DNA from: Labedella gwakjiensis
Lineage (GTDB): Bacteria > Actinomycetota > Actinomycetes > Actinomycetales > Microbacteriaceae
DNA length: 64,000 nucleotides
NCBI RefSeq assembly: GCF_003014675.1
Contig: NZ_PYAU01000001.1
Location: 2,232,001-2,296,000 of the forward strand
Reading direction: 5' to 3'
The notes below the pieces were generated by a model that ran no database searches, had not been told where the DNA came from, and saw only the letters and a list, made by a program, of their open reading frames with translations. Shown one piece after another: positions 44,912 to 53,115 of this stretch. How positions within the stretch are numbered: the first letter of the stretch is position 1; every line of letters begins with the position of its first letter. The translations under genes and the position numbers were made by a program.

Positions 44912-45775
44912 ATGCCCTTCCCGATCGTCGGAATCCTCGAGCCGTTCACGCTCGACTTCCTCCAGCGCGCCCTCGTGGGTGGAGCGCTCGTCGCCGTGCT
45001 CTGCGGTGTCGTGGGCACGTGGGTCGTGATCCGCGGAATGGCCTTCCTCGGCGAGGCCCTGGCGCACGGCATGCTGCCGGGCGTCGCGCTCGCGACGGTT
45101 CTCGGAATGCCCGTGCTCGTCGGTGGGGCGGTCAGCGCCGTCGCGATGAGTGTCGGGATCGCGGCCCTGCAACGCCGTGCCCGGCTCTCCTACGACACGA
45201 GCATCGGCATGCTCTTCGTCGCGATGCTGGCGCTCGGCGTCATCGTCATCTCCCACTCGGGCAGCTTCGCGACCGACGCGACGTCGATCCTCTTCGGCGA
45301 CATCCTCGCGATCACGGCACTCGACATCGCGCTTCTCGCGATCGCGGCGCTCGCCGGGATCGCGCTCGCCGCCGCCTTCCACCGGCCGCTCGTGGCGCTC
45401 GCGCTCGACACCCGGATCGCAGCCGTGCTCGGTCTCGGTCCGCGCTCAGCCCAGGCCGTGCTCGTCGGCCTCGTGACCCTCGCGGTCGTCGCGTCCTATC
45501 AGGCCGTCGGCTCGCTCCTCGTGGTCGGGCTGCTCCTCGCGCCGGCGGTCGCCGCCGCGCAGTGGACCACGCGCATCCCCACTCGGATGGTGCTCGCCGC
45601 CGTGCTCGGTGTCGTCTCGGTGTTCGTCGGGCTGCTGATCTCCTGGCATGCGGCGACGGCAGCCGGGGCATCGGTGGCGGCGACCGCCATAGCCGTCGCG
45701 GGTCTGTCGTGGGCCGCGCGCGCGTCGCTCACGGCGTTCCGACCGCGACGCCTGCAGATCCCCGTGCCGGCTTAA
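44912..45775 (+). CDS. aztB: zinc ABC importer, permease (AztB/ZnuB-like)
   Basis: A 287-residue permease with eight or nine spans, of the ABC-3 (metal ion) family. Landmarks: FLQRALVGGALVAVLCGVVGTWVVIRGMAFLGEALAHGMLPGVAL, where the GEALAHG motif is diagnostic, and VASYQAVGSLLVVGLLLAPAVAA, the late coupling segment. ATG 44912 has essentially no leader after the likely promoter. Divergent from the ATPase, and followed 50 bases later by the aztD-like lipoprotein gene. Confidence 0.85.
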   Translation: MPFPIVGILEPFTLDFLQRALVGGALVAVLCGVVGTWVVIRGMAFLGEALAHGMLPGVALATVLGMPVLVGGAVSAVAMSVGIAALQRRARLSYDTSIGMLFVAMLALGVIVISHSGSFATDATSILFGDILAITALDIALLAIAALAGIALAAAFHRPLVALALDTRIAAVLGLGPRSAQAVLVGLVTLAVVASYQAVGSLLVVGLLLAPAVAAAQWTTRIPTRMVLAAVLGVVSVFVGLLISWHAATAAGASVAATAIAVAGLSWAARASLTAFRPRRLQIPVPA

Positions 45776-45825
45776 CTCCCGGCCGCGCCCTACCCTCCTC
45801 GTTCCGCCCCATCTGAAAGGTCTCC

Positions 45826-47061
45826 GTGCACCTCCGCCACACCACGTCCGCTCTCCTCCTCGGCGCGCTCGCGTTCGGACTCTCCGCATGCGCGCCCGGC
45901 CCCGCCGCCCCGACCTCGGACGAGACGGGCTCAGAGGGGGCGGCCGGTGACGGGCATGGAGCGGTCGCGAACGCCGCGGAGCTCTCCGAACCGCGGCTCG
46001 GACTCACCTCGATCGATCCGATGGGGTCGGTCTCGCATCTGGATCTCCTGGACGAGACCGTCACCGAGATCGGCAGTATCGGGGCTCCGGAGGCGATGAC
46101 GACCGACGGTCGCTACCTGTTCGCGCAGACGGACGCCGGCCTCGAGATCGTCGACAGCGGTGTGTGGACGTGGGATCACGTGGACCACTTCCACTACTAC
46201 CGGGCCGACCCGCGGCTGATCGGCACGGTCGAGGGCGGCGGCGAGGCGACCGTCGCCACCACGAACCTGTCGACCACGGGCGGCACGGGGGTCTTCTTCG
46301 CCGAATCCGGCGAGGCCGTGCTGCTCGACACCGAGGCGCTCTCGAAGGGAGCGATCTCGGAGTTGTTCCGGCTCACGGCCGAGCCCGGCGCGGGGATGGT
46401 CGTACCCGTCGGATCGTTCGCGCTCGTCACGGAGGGCACGGGTGCCTCGACGGCCGTCGTCGGCTACACCTCCGAGGGGCGGAAGACCGGTCTCGTGGAG
46501 GCGTGCCCTCACGCTGCCGGCACCATCACCACCCGCGTGGGTGCCGTCATCGGGTGCGGAGACGGGGCGCTGCTCGCGTCGGTGGAGGACGACGAGCTCG
46601 TCGTGGAGCGGATCCCGTACCCCGCCGATACGACCGCCCCGGCCGCGACGGCGTTCGACAATCGCGAGGGCCGCCCCACCGTCGCGGGCCTCGCCGGGGA
46701 CGAGGGCGTCTGGCTGCTCGATACCCGTGAGCGCTCGTGGACCCTGCTGCCCGCACCGGCCCCGCTCGTGCACGTGACGGCCGTCGACGACGAGGACGAG
46801 AACGTGCTCGCTCTCACCGAGGACGGCCGCGTGCTCGTCCTCGACGCCGTCGGCTCCGTCATCGCCGAGACCGCCCCCCTCGTCGATGCGTCGCTCGCCG
46901 ACGGCTGGACTCCCGCGCTCGTCGCCGACCAGCAGCGGGCCTACCTCAGCGCCCCTTCGGAGCGGCAGCTGTACGAGATCGACTACGCCGACGGCGCGCG
47001 CATCGCGCGCACGTTCGAGACCGCCACCGAGCCGCTCTTCACGGCCGAGACGGGACGGTGA
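45826..47061 (+). CDS. aztD: AztD-like zinc chaperone lipoprotein (copy 1)
   Basis: A 411-residue beta-propeller lipoprotein. Lipobox LSAC with Cys22, then a short acidic/His spacer (DGHGAVANA). The WTWDHVDHFHYYRADPRLIG segment (about residues 105-125) holds a cluster of histidines expected to bind zinc, and GCGDGALLAS marks the propeller core. AztD proteins deliver zinc to the AztC binding protein outside the membrane. GTG 45826 follows GAAAGG. Its stop overlaps the aztC start (GTGA). A second AztD-like gene lies after aztC, so the system has two. Confidence 0.78.
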   Translation: MHLRHTTSALLLGALAFGLSACAPGPAAPTSDETGSEGAAGDGHGAVANAAELSEPRLGLTSIDPMGSVSHLDLLDETVTEIGSIGAPEAMTTDGRYLFAQTDAGLEIVDSGVWTWDHVDHFHYYRADPRLIGTVEGGGEATVATTNLSTTGGTGVFFAESGEAVLLDTEALSKGAISELFRLTAEPGAGMVVPVGSFALVTEGTGASTAVVGYTSEGRKTGLVEACPHAAGTITTRVGAVIGCGDGALLASVEDDELVVERIPYPADTTAPAATAFDNREGRPTVAGLAGDEGVWLLDTRERSWTLLPAPAPLVHVTAVDDEDENVLALTEDGRVLVLDAVGSVIAETAPLVDASLADGWTPALVADQQRAYLSAPSERQLYEIDYADGARIARTFETATEPLFTAETGR

Positions 47062-47990
47062 GCGTGAACCGGAACGTTCTGCGCGCGACGCTGGCCACCA
47101 CTGCGACGGCCATCGCCGTGGTGCTCTCCTTCGCGGGGTGTTCGCCAGCCGGAGACGACCGTCCCCTCGTGATCGTCTCGACGAACATCCTCGGCGACGT
47201 CGTCGGCGAACTCGTCGGCGGCGAGGCGGAGGTCGTCACCCTCATGAAGCCGAACGCCGACCCGCACTCGTTCGAGATCTCCGCGCAGGAGGCCGCCCGC
47301 GTGCGCTCGGCCGACCTCGTCGTCTCGAACGGGCTCGGGCTCGAGGAAGGCCTGCAGCAGCACCTCGACGCCGCGGCCGCCGACGGCGTGGAGACGTTCG
47401 TCGCCGGCGACGCCATCGACGTCCTCGATTACAGCGAGGGCGACGCGGAGGGGAGTCCGGACTCGCACTTCTGGACCGATCCCGCGCGCATGATCGACGT
47501 GGTCGACGCGCTCGAGCCGGTGCTCGCCGAGCTCGAGGGTGCGGATCCGGGTGTCGTCTCCGAGCACACGGCCGCCTATCGTGCGGAGCTCGAGGACCTC
47601 GACGCGGAGATGGTCGCGGCCTTCGCCGCGATCCCCGAGGAGCGCCGGGCGCTCGTCACCAACCACCACGTCTTCGGTTACCTCGCCGACCGCTTCGATT
47701 TCGACGTCGTCGGGGCCGTCATCCCCGGCGGTACGACCCTCGCGGCCCCGTCCGCCTCCGATCTCGCCGACCTCGTCGAGGCCGTCGAGGAGACCGGGGT
47801 GCCCACGATCTTCGCGGAGTCCTCGTCGCCAGACCGGCTCGTCCAGGCGCTCGCGAGCGAGGCCGATATCCGCGTCGACGTCGTCGAGCTGTTCACGGAG
47901 TCCCTCACGGGACCCGACGGCGGCGCCCCCGACTACCTGACCATGATGCGCGTCAACACGGAGCGCATCGCAACAGGGCTCTCTCGCTGA
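47058..47990 (+). CDS. aztC: zinc-binding lipoprotein of the ABC importer (AztC/ZnuA-like)
   Basis: A 310-residue cluster A-I metal-binding protein. Lipobox FAGC (Cys28). Metal ligand motifs: KPNADPHSFE (first His), SPDSHFWTDP, VTNHHVFGYLADRF (second His) and the C-terminal FAESSSPDR (acidic ligand). The His-rich flexible loop of ZnuA is absent, as in AztC, which instead takes zinc from AztD. GTG 47058 overlaps the upstream stop by four bases. Spacing to the next aztD-like gene is 34 bases. Confidence 0.85.
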   Translation: MSVNRNVLRATLATTATAIAVVLSFAGCSPAGDDRPLVIVSTNILGDVVGELVGGEAEVVTLMKPNADPHSFEISAQEAARVRSADLVVSNGLGLEEGLQQHLDAAAADGVETFVAGDAIDVLDYSEGDAEGSPDSHFWTDPARMIDVVDALEPVLAELEGADPGVVSEHTAAYRAELEDLDAEMVAAFAAIPEERRALVTNHHVFGYLADRFDFDVVGAVIPGGTTLAAPSASDLADLVEAVEETGVPTIFAESSSPDRLVQALASEADIRVDVVELFTESLTGPDGGAPDYLTMMRVNTERIATGLSR

Positions 47991-48024
47991 GCGCTCGACC
48001 CACCACAAGAAGAAGGAAACGCCT

Positions 48025-49224
48025 ATGAATACCCCGCGCCTCCGACGAGCCGGCGTCACGCTGCTCGCTGTCGGCACCATCGCCACCCTCGCGGCCTGTT
48101 CGACGAGCACCGCGCCGTCGGCCGACACCACGACGACTCCGGCTGCGGCCGACGGACGGATCGCCGTCGCCTACGAGGGTGGAATCCTCGTCCTCGACGG
48201 CACGACCCTCGAGACCGTCGCCGACCTCGGCAGCGAGGAGTTCACGCGCCTCAACCCGGCCGGTGACGGCCGGCACGTCATGGTCACGATGAGCGATGGC
48301 TTCCAGGTGCTCGACACCGGTGCCGGTACGACCGACGAACCCGAGCTCACGGACACGATCTTCGCCGCTGATACCCCCGGACACGTCGTCCGCCACGGCG
48401 GCAAGACGATCCTCTACGCCGACGGCACGAGCGACACGACGATCTTCGACACCGACGCGCTCGCCTCGTCGGACGGCCTCCCCGAGGTCGAGACCATCCC
48501 GGGCGTCGAGGCGCACCACGGTGTGTCCGTCGTGCTCGAGGACGGCACCTTCCTCACGACCGTCGGAAACGCTGACGGACGTAACGGCATCGAGGTGCGC
48601 GACGCCTCCGGTGCTGTGATCGCGTCGAACGACCAGTGCCCCGGTGTCCACGGCGAGGGCACGGCGGCCGACGAGGCCGTGGTGTTCGGGTGCGAGGACG
48701 GCGCGCTCGTCTACCGCGACGGCGAGATCGTGAAGCTCGACGCCCCCGATCAGCCCTACGGCCGGATGGGCAACGCCTACGTCAGCGAGTCCAGCCCGAT
48801 CGTGGTCGGCGACTACAAGACCGATCCCGACGCCGAGGGCTACCTCCTCGGCGCGGTCACGCTCATCGACACGACCGCTGACACCCTCGAGGTCGTCGAC
48901 CTTCCCGAGGGTGTGGAGTACACCTTCCGCGGAGTCGCTCGCGGCCCTGACGACCTCGCGTACATCATCGGTTCGGATGGGGCGATCCACGTTCTCGACC
49001 CCGAGACCGGCGAGCTCACGGAGTCCTACCCTGTGATCGACGCATGGGAGTCGCCCGTCGAGTGGCAGGACCCGCACCCCGCCATCACCGTCGCCGACGG
49101 CATCGCCTACGTGACGGAGCCGGCCGCGGACAGCATCCACGCGGTCGACCTGAGCACCGGCGAGATCGTCGCGACCGGCGAGCTCGACGTCACACCGAAC
49201 GAGATCGCCGTCGCCGCCGGCTGA
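48025..49224 (+). CDS. aztD: AztD zinc chaperone lipoprotein (copy 2)
   Basis: A 399-residue beta-propeller lipoprotein with lipobox LAAC (Cys25). It is typical of AztD: IAVAYEGGILVLDGTTLETVADL at the start, VEAHHGVSVVLEDGTFLTT with a His pair, NDQCPGVHGEGTAADEAVVFGCEDGALVY with a conserved Cys pair and His, and HPAITVADGIAYVTEPAADSIHAVD near the end. It would hold and hand over zinc to AztC in the cell envelope. ATG 48025 with AAGGAAACGCCT upstream. A terminator hairpin follows at 49239. Confidence 0.85.
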   Translation: MNTPRLRRAGVTLLAVGTIATLAACSTSTAPSADTTTTPAAADGRIAVAYEGGILVLDGTTLETVADLGSEEFTRLNPAGDGRHVMVTMSDGFQVLDTGAGTTDEPELTDTIFAADTPGHVVRHGGKTILYADGTSDTTIFDTDALASSDGLPEVETIPGVEAHHGVSVVLEDGTFLTTVGNADGRNGIEVRDASGAVIASNDQCPGVHGEGTAADEAVVFGCEDGALVYRDGEIVKLDAPDQPYGRMGNAYVSESSPIVVGDYKTDPDAEGYLLGAVTLIDTTADTLEVVDLPEGVEYTFRGVARGPDDLAYIIGSDGAIHVLDPETGELTESYPVIDAWESPVEWQDPHPAITVADGIAYVTEPAADSIHAVDLSTGEIVATGELDVTPNEIAVAAG

Positions 49225-49238
49225 TCCACCGAATGACT

Positions 49239-49271
49239 GAGGGGCGCGGAGCCATCGGCTCCGCGCCCCTC
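49239..49271 (+). terminator. terminator of the azt operon
   Basis: Perfect 15-bp stem (49239-49253 with 49257-49271, GAGGGGCGCGGAGCC) and a three-base loop, 15 bases after the aztD stop. Confidence 0.75.
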
Positions 49272-49295
49272 GCGTGTTCGGGATCACCGGCGACC

Positions 49296-49301
49296 TAGGC
49301 T
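49296..49301 (+). promoter_or_regulatory. leaderless-type -10 box
   Basis: TAGGCT, six bases (GGATGG), then ATG 49308 of the MFS gene. Confidence 0.5.
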
Positions 49302-49307
49302 GGATGG

Positions 49308-50528
49308 ATGTCCCTCGGCCGTTCCTTCAGCGTGCTCTGGAGTGCGAATGCTGCATCCAACCTCGCCGACGGGCTGGCCTTCGTCTCGATTCCACTGCTC
49401 GCGACCTCGCTCACCGACGATCCACGTTGGGTCGCCGGCCTGTCGACGCTGTACGCGCTCGTCCGGCTGCTCGTCGCGCTGCCCATCGGGGTGTGGGTCG
49501 ATCGAGTCGACCGTCGGACCATCCTCGTCGTCGCGAACGTCCTGCGGGGCGTGGCCGTCCTCGCCCTGGCGATCTGCGTGCAGGCCGGCGTCGGCGGGCT
49601 GATCCTCCTCTACGTCGCGTACGCGATCGTCGGAACCCTGGAGAGCGCCGCGGACAACGCCGCGTCGTCCCTCGTGCCGAGCGTCGTCCCGAAGGAACGG
49701 CTCGACAGCGCGAACGGTCGGATCTCGGCGGCGCAGCTCGTCGCCGATGAGTTCGCGGGTCCGCCGCTCGGCGGGTTCCTCTTCGCGCTCGCCGCGGCCG
49801 CGCCGATCTTCGCCATGGGAGGGCTGTGGGCCGTCGCCGGCCTCGTTGCGCTCGCACTCCCCGTGCGCTCGACGACGGTCATGCCGGCATCGACCGTTCG
49901 GCCGTCGATGTGGAGCGAGGCCGCGGCGGGTGCCGCGTGGCTCGCCCGGCATCGGGTCGTCGGAGGACTGGCTCTGATCGGGGCCCTCGCGAGCGTCGGC
50001 TACATGCTGCCGTTCTCGATCTTCGTCATCTTCGTCGGCGAGCGGCTGGGCCTCGACGGTGTGGGTTATGGCGTGATCCTCGCCCTCTCATCGATCGGGG
50101 GCCTCGTCGGATCCTTCACGGCGGCGCTGATCCGTTCGGCAATCGGCTACCGCTGGACGATCGTCGCAAGCCTGCTCACGGGTGCGGCGTCGCTCGTCGC
50201 TCTCGCCGCGACGGACGACGCGATCATCGCTGCCATCCTTCTAGCCGTCTACATCCTCCACGCGGTGGTGTGGGGGATCTGCTCGACGTCGCTCCGCCAG
50301 CGGCTCGTTCCCGACTCGTTCCGAGGCCGAGTGAACGCCGCAGCGCGCGTGCTCGGGCTGCTCGGTCTTGCCCTGGGGTCGCTCCTCGGCGGGCTGCTCG
50401 CGGTGGTGGACATCGCGGTCCCCGTGCGGGCGGGAGGCATCGTCTTCGTGGCCTGCGCCGCGATCGCGTTCGTGCTCTTCCGGCCCGGGGGGCTGCACGA
50501 CTGTCGAAACGGCGGCGCCTCCAGCTGA
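49308..50528 (+). CDS. MFS exporter, EntS/Tet-V-like
   Basis: A 406-residue transporter with about 12 spans. The opening FSVLWSANAASNLADGLAFVSIPLLATSL and the loop LPIGVWVDRVDRRTILV identify the DHA3 drug/siderophore exporter branch of the major facilitator superfamily. Later landmarks are SSLRQRLVPDSFRGRVNAAARVLGLLGLALGSLLGG, the DHA3 C-half signature. Substrate unknown. Start ATG 49308 is set by the -10 box six bases upstream. Convergent with the LacI gene. Confidence 0.8.
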   Translation: MSLGRSFSVLWSANAASNLADGLAFVSIPLLATSLTDDPRWVAGLSTLYALVRLLVALPIGVWVDRVDRRTILVVANVLRGVAVLALAICVQAGVGGLILLYVAYAIVGTLESAADNAASSLVPSVVPKERLDSANGRISAAQLVADEFAGPPLGGFLFALAAAAPIFAMGGLWAVAGLVALALPVRSTTVMPASTVRPSMWSEAAAGAAWLARHRVVGGLALIGALASVGYMLPFSIFVIFVGERLGLDGVGYGVILALSSIGGLVGSFTAALIRSAIGYRWTIVASLLTGAASLVALAATDDAIIAAILLAVYILHAVVWGICSTSLRQRLVPDSFRGRVNAAARVLGLLGLALGSLLGGLLAVVDIAVPVRAGGIVFVACAAIAFVLFRPGGLHDCRNGGASS

Positions 50529-50649
50529 CTACCCACCCGGCCCGGCTCGAACGGAACTGCCTCCCTCTCCGAACGGCAGCAGCCATGGGGTGAGATGAGG
50601 CCTCGGGCGGGTCGACACGAGGGGCTGAAGCCCCGACACGCGCCCGGCC

Positions 50650-51687
50650 TCAGCGGTGGAGCGCCGGTTCGCGGACGACGAGCCGAGGGGCCACGAGCAC
50701 GTGCTCGGCGGGTGTCGTCGAATCGAGCGGCGCGACCATCGTGCCCGTCTCGCCCATGAGGAGGTCGAGCGCGCCGGCGGCGACGAGTTCGGGGGACTGC
50801 TCGACACTCGGAAGGCCGAGAGCCTCGGCGACGGGCGTGTTGTCGAAGCCGATGACGGTCAGGTCGCGACGACCCGCATCGGCGGCGGCCAGGTGTGCGC
50901 CGACGGCGAGCGAGTCGCTGACGCACACGAGGGCGTCCAGCTGCTCACCCAGCCCGTCCTGGCCGAACGCGGCGGTCATGAGCTGCCGTGCGGCGACGAC
51001 CTCGTCAGCGACCTCGAAGGTGGGGCCTACCGAGCCGGCCGCGGCCATGGCCTGCTGCCACCCGCGGCGGCGGTCATCGCCGGTGCCCTGATCGGACGGC
51101 CAGCCGAACCATCCCACCCTCGGACCGGCGTTCTCGATCGCCCAGGCGGTGGCGGCCGCGGTTCCGGTGGCGCCGTCGACGTCGACCCAGCTGTGCGCGG
51201 ACGCGAAGACGTCGTCGCCGCCCCAGGGCCGACCGAAGGAGACGAACGGCAGGTTGCGCTGGGTGAGCCAGCCGGTTCGGGGGTCGCCGAAGAAGGTGCC
51301 CGTGACGACCGCCGCATCGATCTCGCCGCCGTCGATGAGCGCCCCGAGCCGCTCCATCTCCTCCTCGGGCGACCGCGCGCTGTAGACGCAGACGCGCATG
51401 CCCCGTTCGCTCGCGCGCTCGGTGAGGGCATGGACGAAACGATCGAGGAGCACCCCCGAGATGCCGCCGCTGTAGGGGTCGAGATGCACGCCGATGGCGG
51501 AACTGCGGCGCGTGCGCAACTGACGGGCGGCGGCTGACGGCCGGTACTTCAGCTCGTCGATCGCCTGCTCCACGCGTTTGCGGGTGGCCTCCCGCACGAT
51601 GCCGGGGGAGTTGAGCACGTTCGAGACGGTCTGGCGGGAGACGCCAGCCGCCCGCGCGACATCCTCGACCGTCGGCAGCTTCGACAC
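50650..51687 (-). CDS. LacI family sugar-responsive repressor
   Basis: A 345-residue regulator. Residues about 5-50 are the LacI helix-turn-helix and hinge: PTVEDVARAAGVSRQTVSNVLNSPGIVREATRKRVEQAI, then YRPSAAARQLRTRRS. The rest is a periplasmic-binding-protein-like sugar domain (GVHLDPYSGGISGVLLDRFVHAL at its start). Start taken at GTG 51687 (MSKLPTVED), since GGGGAG lies six bases upstream; GTG 51699 is the alternative. Divergent from the sugar importer operon, whose promoter is flanked by two operator-like palindromes, so it is that operon's repressor and probably its own. Confidence 0.88.
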   Translation of the reverse strand: MSKLPTVEDVARAAGVSRQTVSNVLNSPGIVREATRKRVEQAIDELKYRPSAAARQLRTRRSSAIGVHLDPYSGGISGVLLDRFVHALTERASERGMRVCVYSARSPEEEMERLGALIDGGEIDAAVVTGTFFGDPRTGWLTQRNLPFVSFGRPWGGDDVFASAHSWVDVDGATGTAAATAWAIENAGPRVGWFGWPSDQGTGDDRRRGWQQAMAAAGSVGPTFEVADEVVAARQLMTAAFGQDGLGEQLDALVCVSDSLAVGAHLAAADAGRRDLTVIGFDNTPVAEALGLPSVEQSPELVAAGALDLLMGETGTMVAPLDSTTPAEHVLVAPRLVVREPALHR

Positions 51688-51710
51688 GGCTCTCCCCACC
51701 CTCTTCGACC

Positions 51711-51720
51711 TGAACGTTCA
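51711..51720. promoter_or_regulatory. LacI-type operator 1
   Basis: Perfect palindrome TGAACGTTCA with the central CG that LacI-family proteins favour. It lies 24 bases from the regulator start codon (51687) and about 33 bases upstream of the sugar-operon -35 box. Confidence 0.6.
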
Positions 51721-51752
51721 AATCGTGTGGCTTCACCGTATCGTCCCGCGGC

Positions 51753-51781
51753 TTGACAGCGGAATTTCCGAACTGTAGCTT
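51753..51781 (+). promoter_or_regulatory. promoter of the sugar ABC operon
   Basis: Perfect -35 TTGACA (51753-51758), 17-base spacer, -10 TAGCTT (51776-51781). Transcription would start near 51788, giving a leader of about 75 bases before the binding-protein gene. Confidence 0.75.
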
Positions 51782-51797
51782 TTCGAGCAGCAGCAAT

Positions 51798-51809
51798 TTG
51801 AACGATCAA
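51798..51809. promoter_or_regulatory. LacI-type operator 2
   Basis: TTGAACGATCAA, a near-palindrome sharing TGAACG and TCAA with operator 1. It is centred about 15 bases after the predicted transcription start, where bound repressor would block RNA polymerase. The two sites are 88 bp apart centre to centre, compatible with looping. Confidence 0.6.
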
Positions 51810-51862
51810 GTTCTGGTCGCAGGGGCACGACCGGCTGCCAACTTTCATCAAAGGAGAGAAAG

Positions 51863-53113
51863 ATGACACGGCACAAATCACGCGCGATGGTCGGCGCCGG
51901 TGCGCTGGCGGTCGCCAGCGCGCTCGTTCTGAGCGGATGTGGTGGTTCGGGATTCGACGACTCCGAGGGTGGTGCGACCGAGGGGCTCACGAGCTCGGAC
52001 GACAGTCTCACGATCCTCATCGCCGCGAGCGGCGACGCCGAGGCCACCGCCGTCGAGGAGACGGTCGCCGCCTGGTCTGAGGAGTCCGGCGTCGAAGCCA
52101 GCGTCGAGGTCGCCAGTGACCTCAACCAGCAGCTCGCGCAGGGATTCGCGGCCGGATCGCCGCCCGACCTGTTCTACCTGTCCTCGGATGCGATCGCCGG
52201 CTACGCCGACAACGGATCGCTGAAGGCCTACGGCGACGAGTTGTCCAACAAGGACGACTTCTACCCGGCGCTCGTCGAGAACTTCACCTACGACGACGAG
52301 TTCTACTGTGCGCCGAAGGACTTCTCCACGCTCGGCCTCGTGATCAACACCGACCTGTGGGAGGCCGCCGGCCTCACCGATGCCGACATCCCCACGACAT
52401 GGGACGAGCTCGCAGACGTCAGCACGACACTCACCACCGACGGCCAGGTGGGTCTGGCATTCGGAGCCGAGTACCAGCGCGTCGGCGCCTTCATGGCGCA
52501 GGCCGGCGGAGCCCTCGTCGACGGCGACACCGTGGTGGCCGACAGTGCGGAGAACGTCGAAGCCCTCGAGTACGTGAAGGAGAACCTGTCCGCCGGCAAC
52601 TTCGCCTACGCCGCCGATATCGGCGCCGGCTGGGGCGGAGAGGCCTTCGGCAAGGGACTCGCGGCGATGGTCATCGAGGGCAACTGGATCGGTGGAGCGA
52701 TGACGGCAGACTTCCCCGACGTGAACTACCAGGTCGCCGAACTCCCCGCCGGTCCGTCCGGGCAGGGCACGCTGCAGTACACCAACTGCTGGGGCATGGC
52801 CGCGGACAGCCCCAACCAGGAGGCCTCTCTCGATCTCGTCGAGTACCTGACCGCCGCCGACCAGCAGCTCGCCTTCTCCGAGGCGTTCGGACCCATGCCG
52901 TCGGTGCAGTCCGCCGCGGATGCGTGGACCGAGGCCAACCCGGAGGACGCCGCGTTCCTCAGCGGAGCGGACTACGCCCAGTTCCTGCCGACCCAGGCCG
53001 GCACGGCTGACGTGGTCGCCGACTTCAACGCACAGCTCGAGGCGCTGAAGACCGGTGACCCGGAGACGATCCTCCAGTCGGTGCAGTCGAACCTCGAGGC
53101 CACGGTCGGCTGA
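51863..53113 (+). CDS. sugar ABC importer, substrate-binding lipoprotein
   Basis: A 416-residue carbohydrate-binding lipoprotein. Lipobox LSGC (Cys26) followed by a Gly/Ser/acidic tether. The mature part opens LTILIAASGDAEATAVEETVAAWSEESG and continues QGFAAGSPPDLFYLSSDAIAGYADNGSLK, then FTYDDEFYCAPKDFSTLGLVINTDLWEAAGL, the classic cluster D (MalE/UgpB-like) pattern for oligosaccharides. ATG 51863 has AAAGGAGAG seven to ten bases upstream. The first permease starts two bases after its stop. Sugar unknown; the terminal debranching-type enzyme suggests an alpha-glucan. Confidence 0.88.
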   Translation: MTRHKSRAMVGAGALAVASALVLSGCGGSGFDDSEGGATEGLTSSDDSLTILIAASGDAEATAVEETVAAWSEESGVEASVEVASDLNQQLAQGFAAGSPPDLFYLSSDAIAGYADNGSLKAYGDELSNKDDFYPALVENFTYDDEFYCAPKDFSTLGLVINTDLWEAAGLTDADIPTTWDELADVSTTLTTDGQVGLAFGAEYQRVGAFMAQAGGALVDGDTVVADSAENVEALEYVKENLSAGNFAYAADIGAGWGGEAFGKGLAAMVIEGNWIGGAMTADFPDVNYQVAELPAGPSGQGTLQYTNCWGMAADSPNQEASLDLVEYLTAADQQLAFSEAFGPMPSVQSAADAWTEANPEDAAFLSGADYAQFLPTQAGTADVVADFNAQLEALKTGDPETILQSVQSNLEATVG

Positions 53114-53115
53114 CC

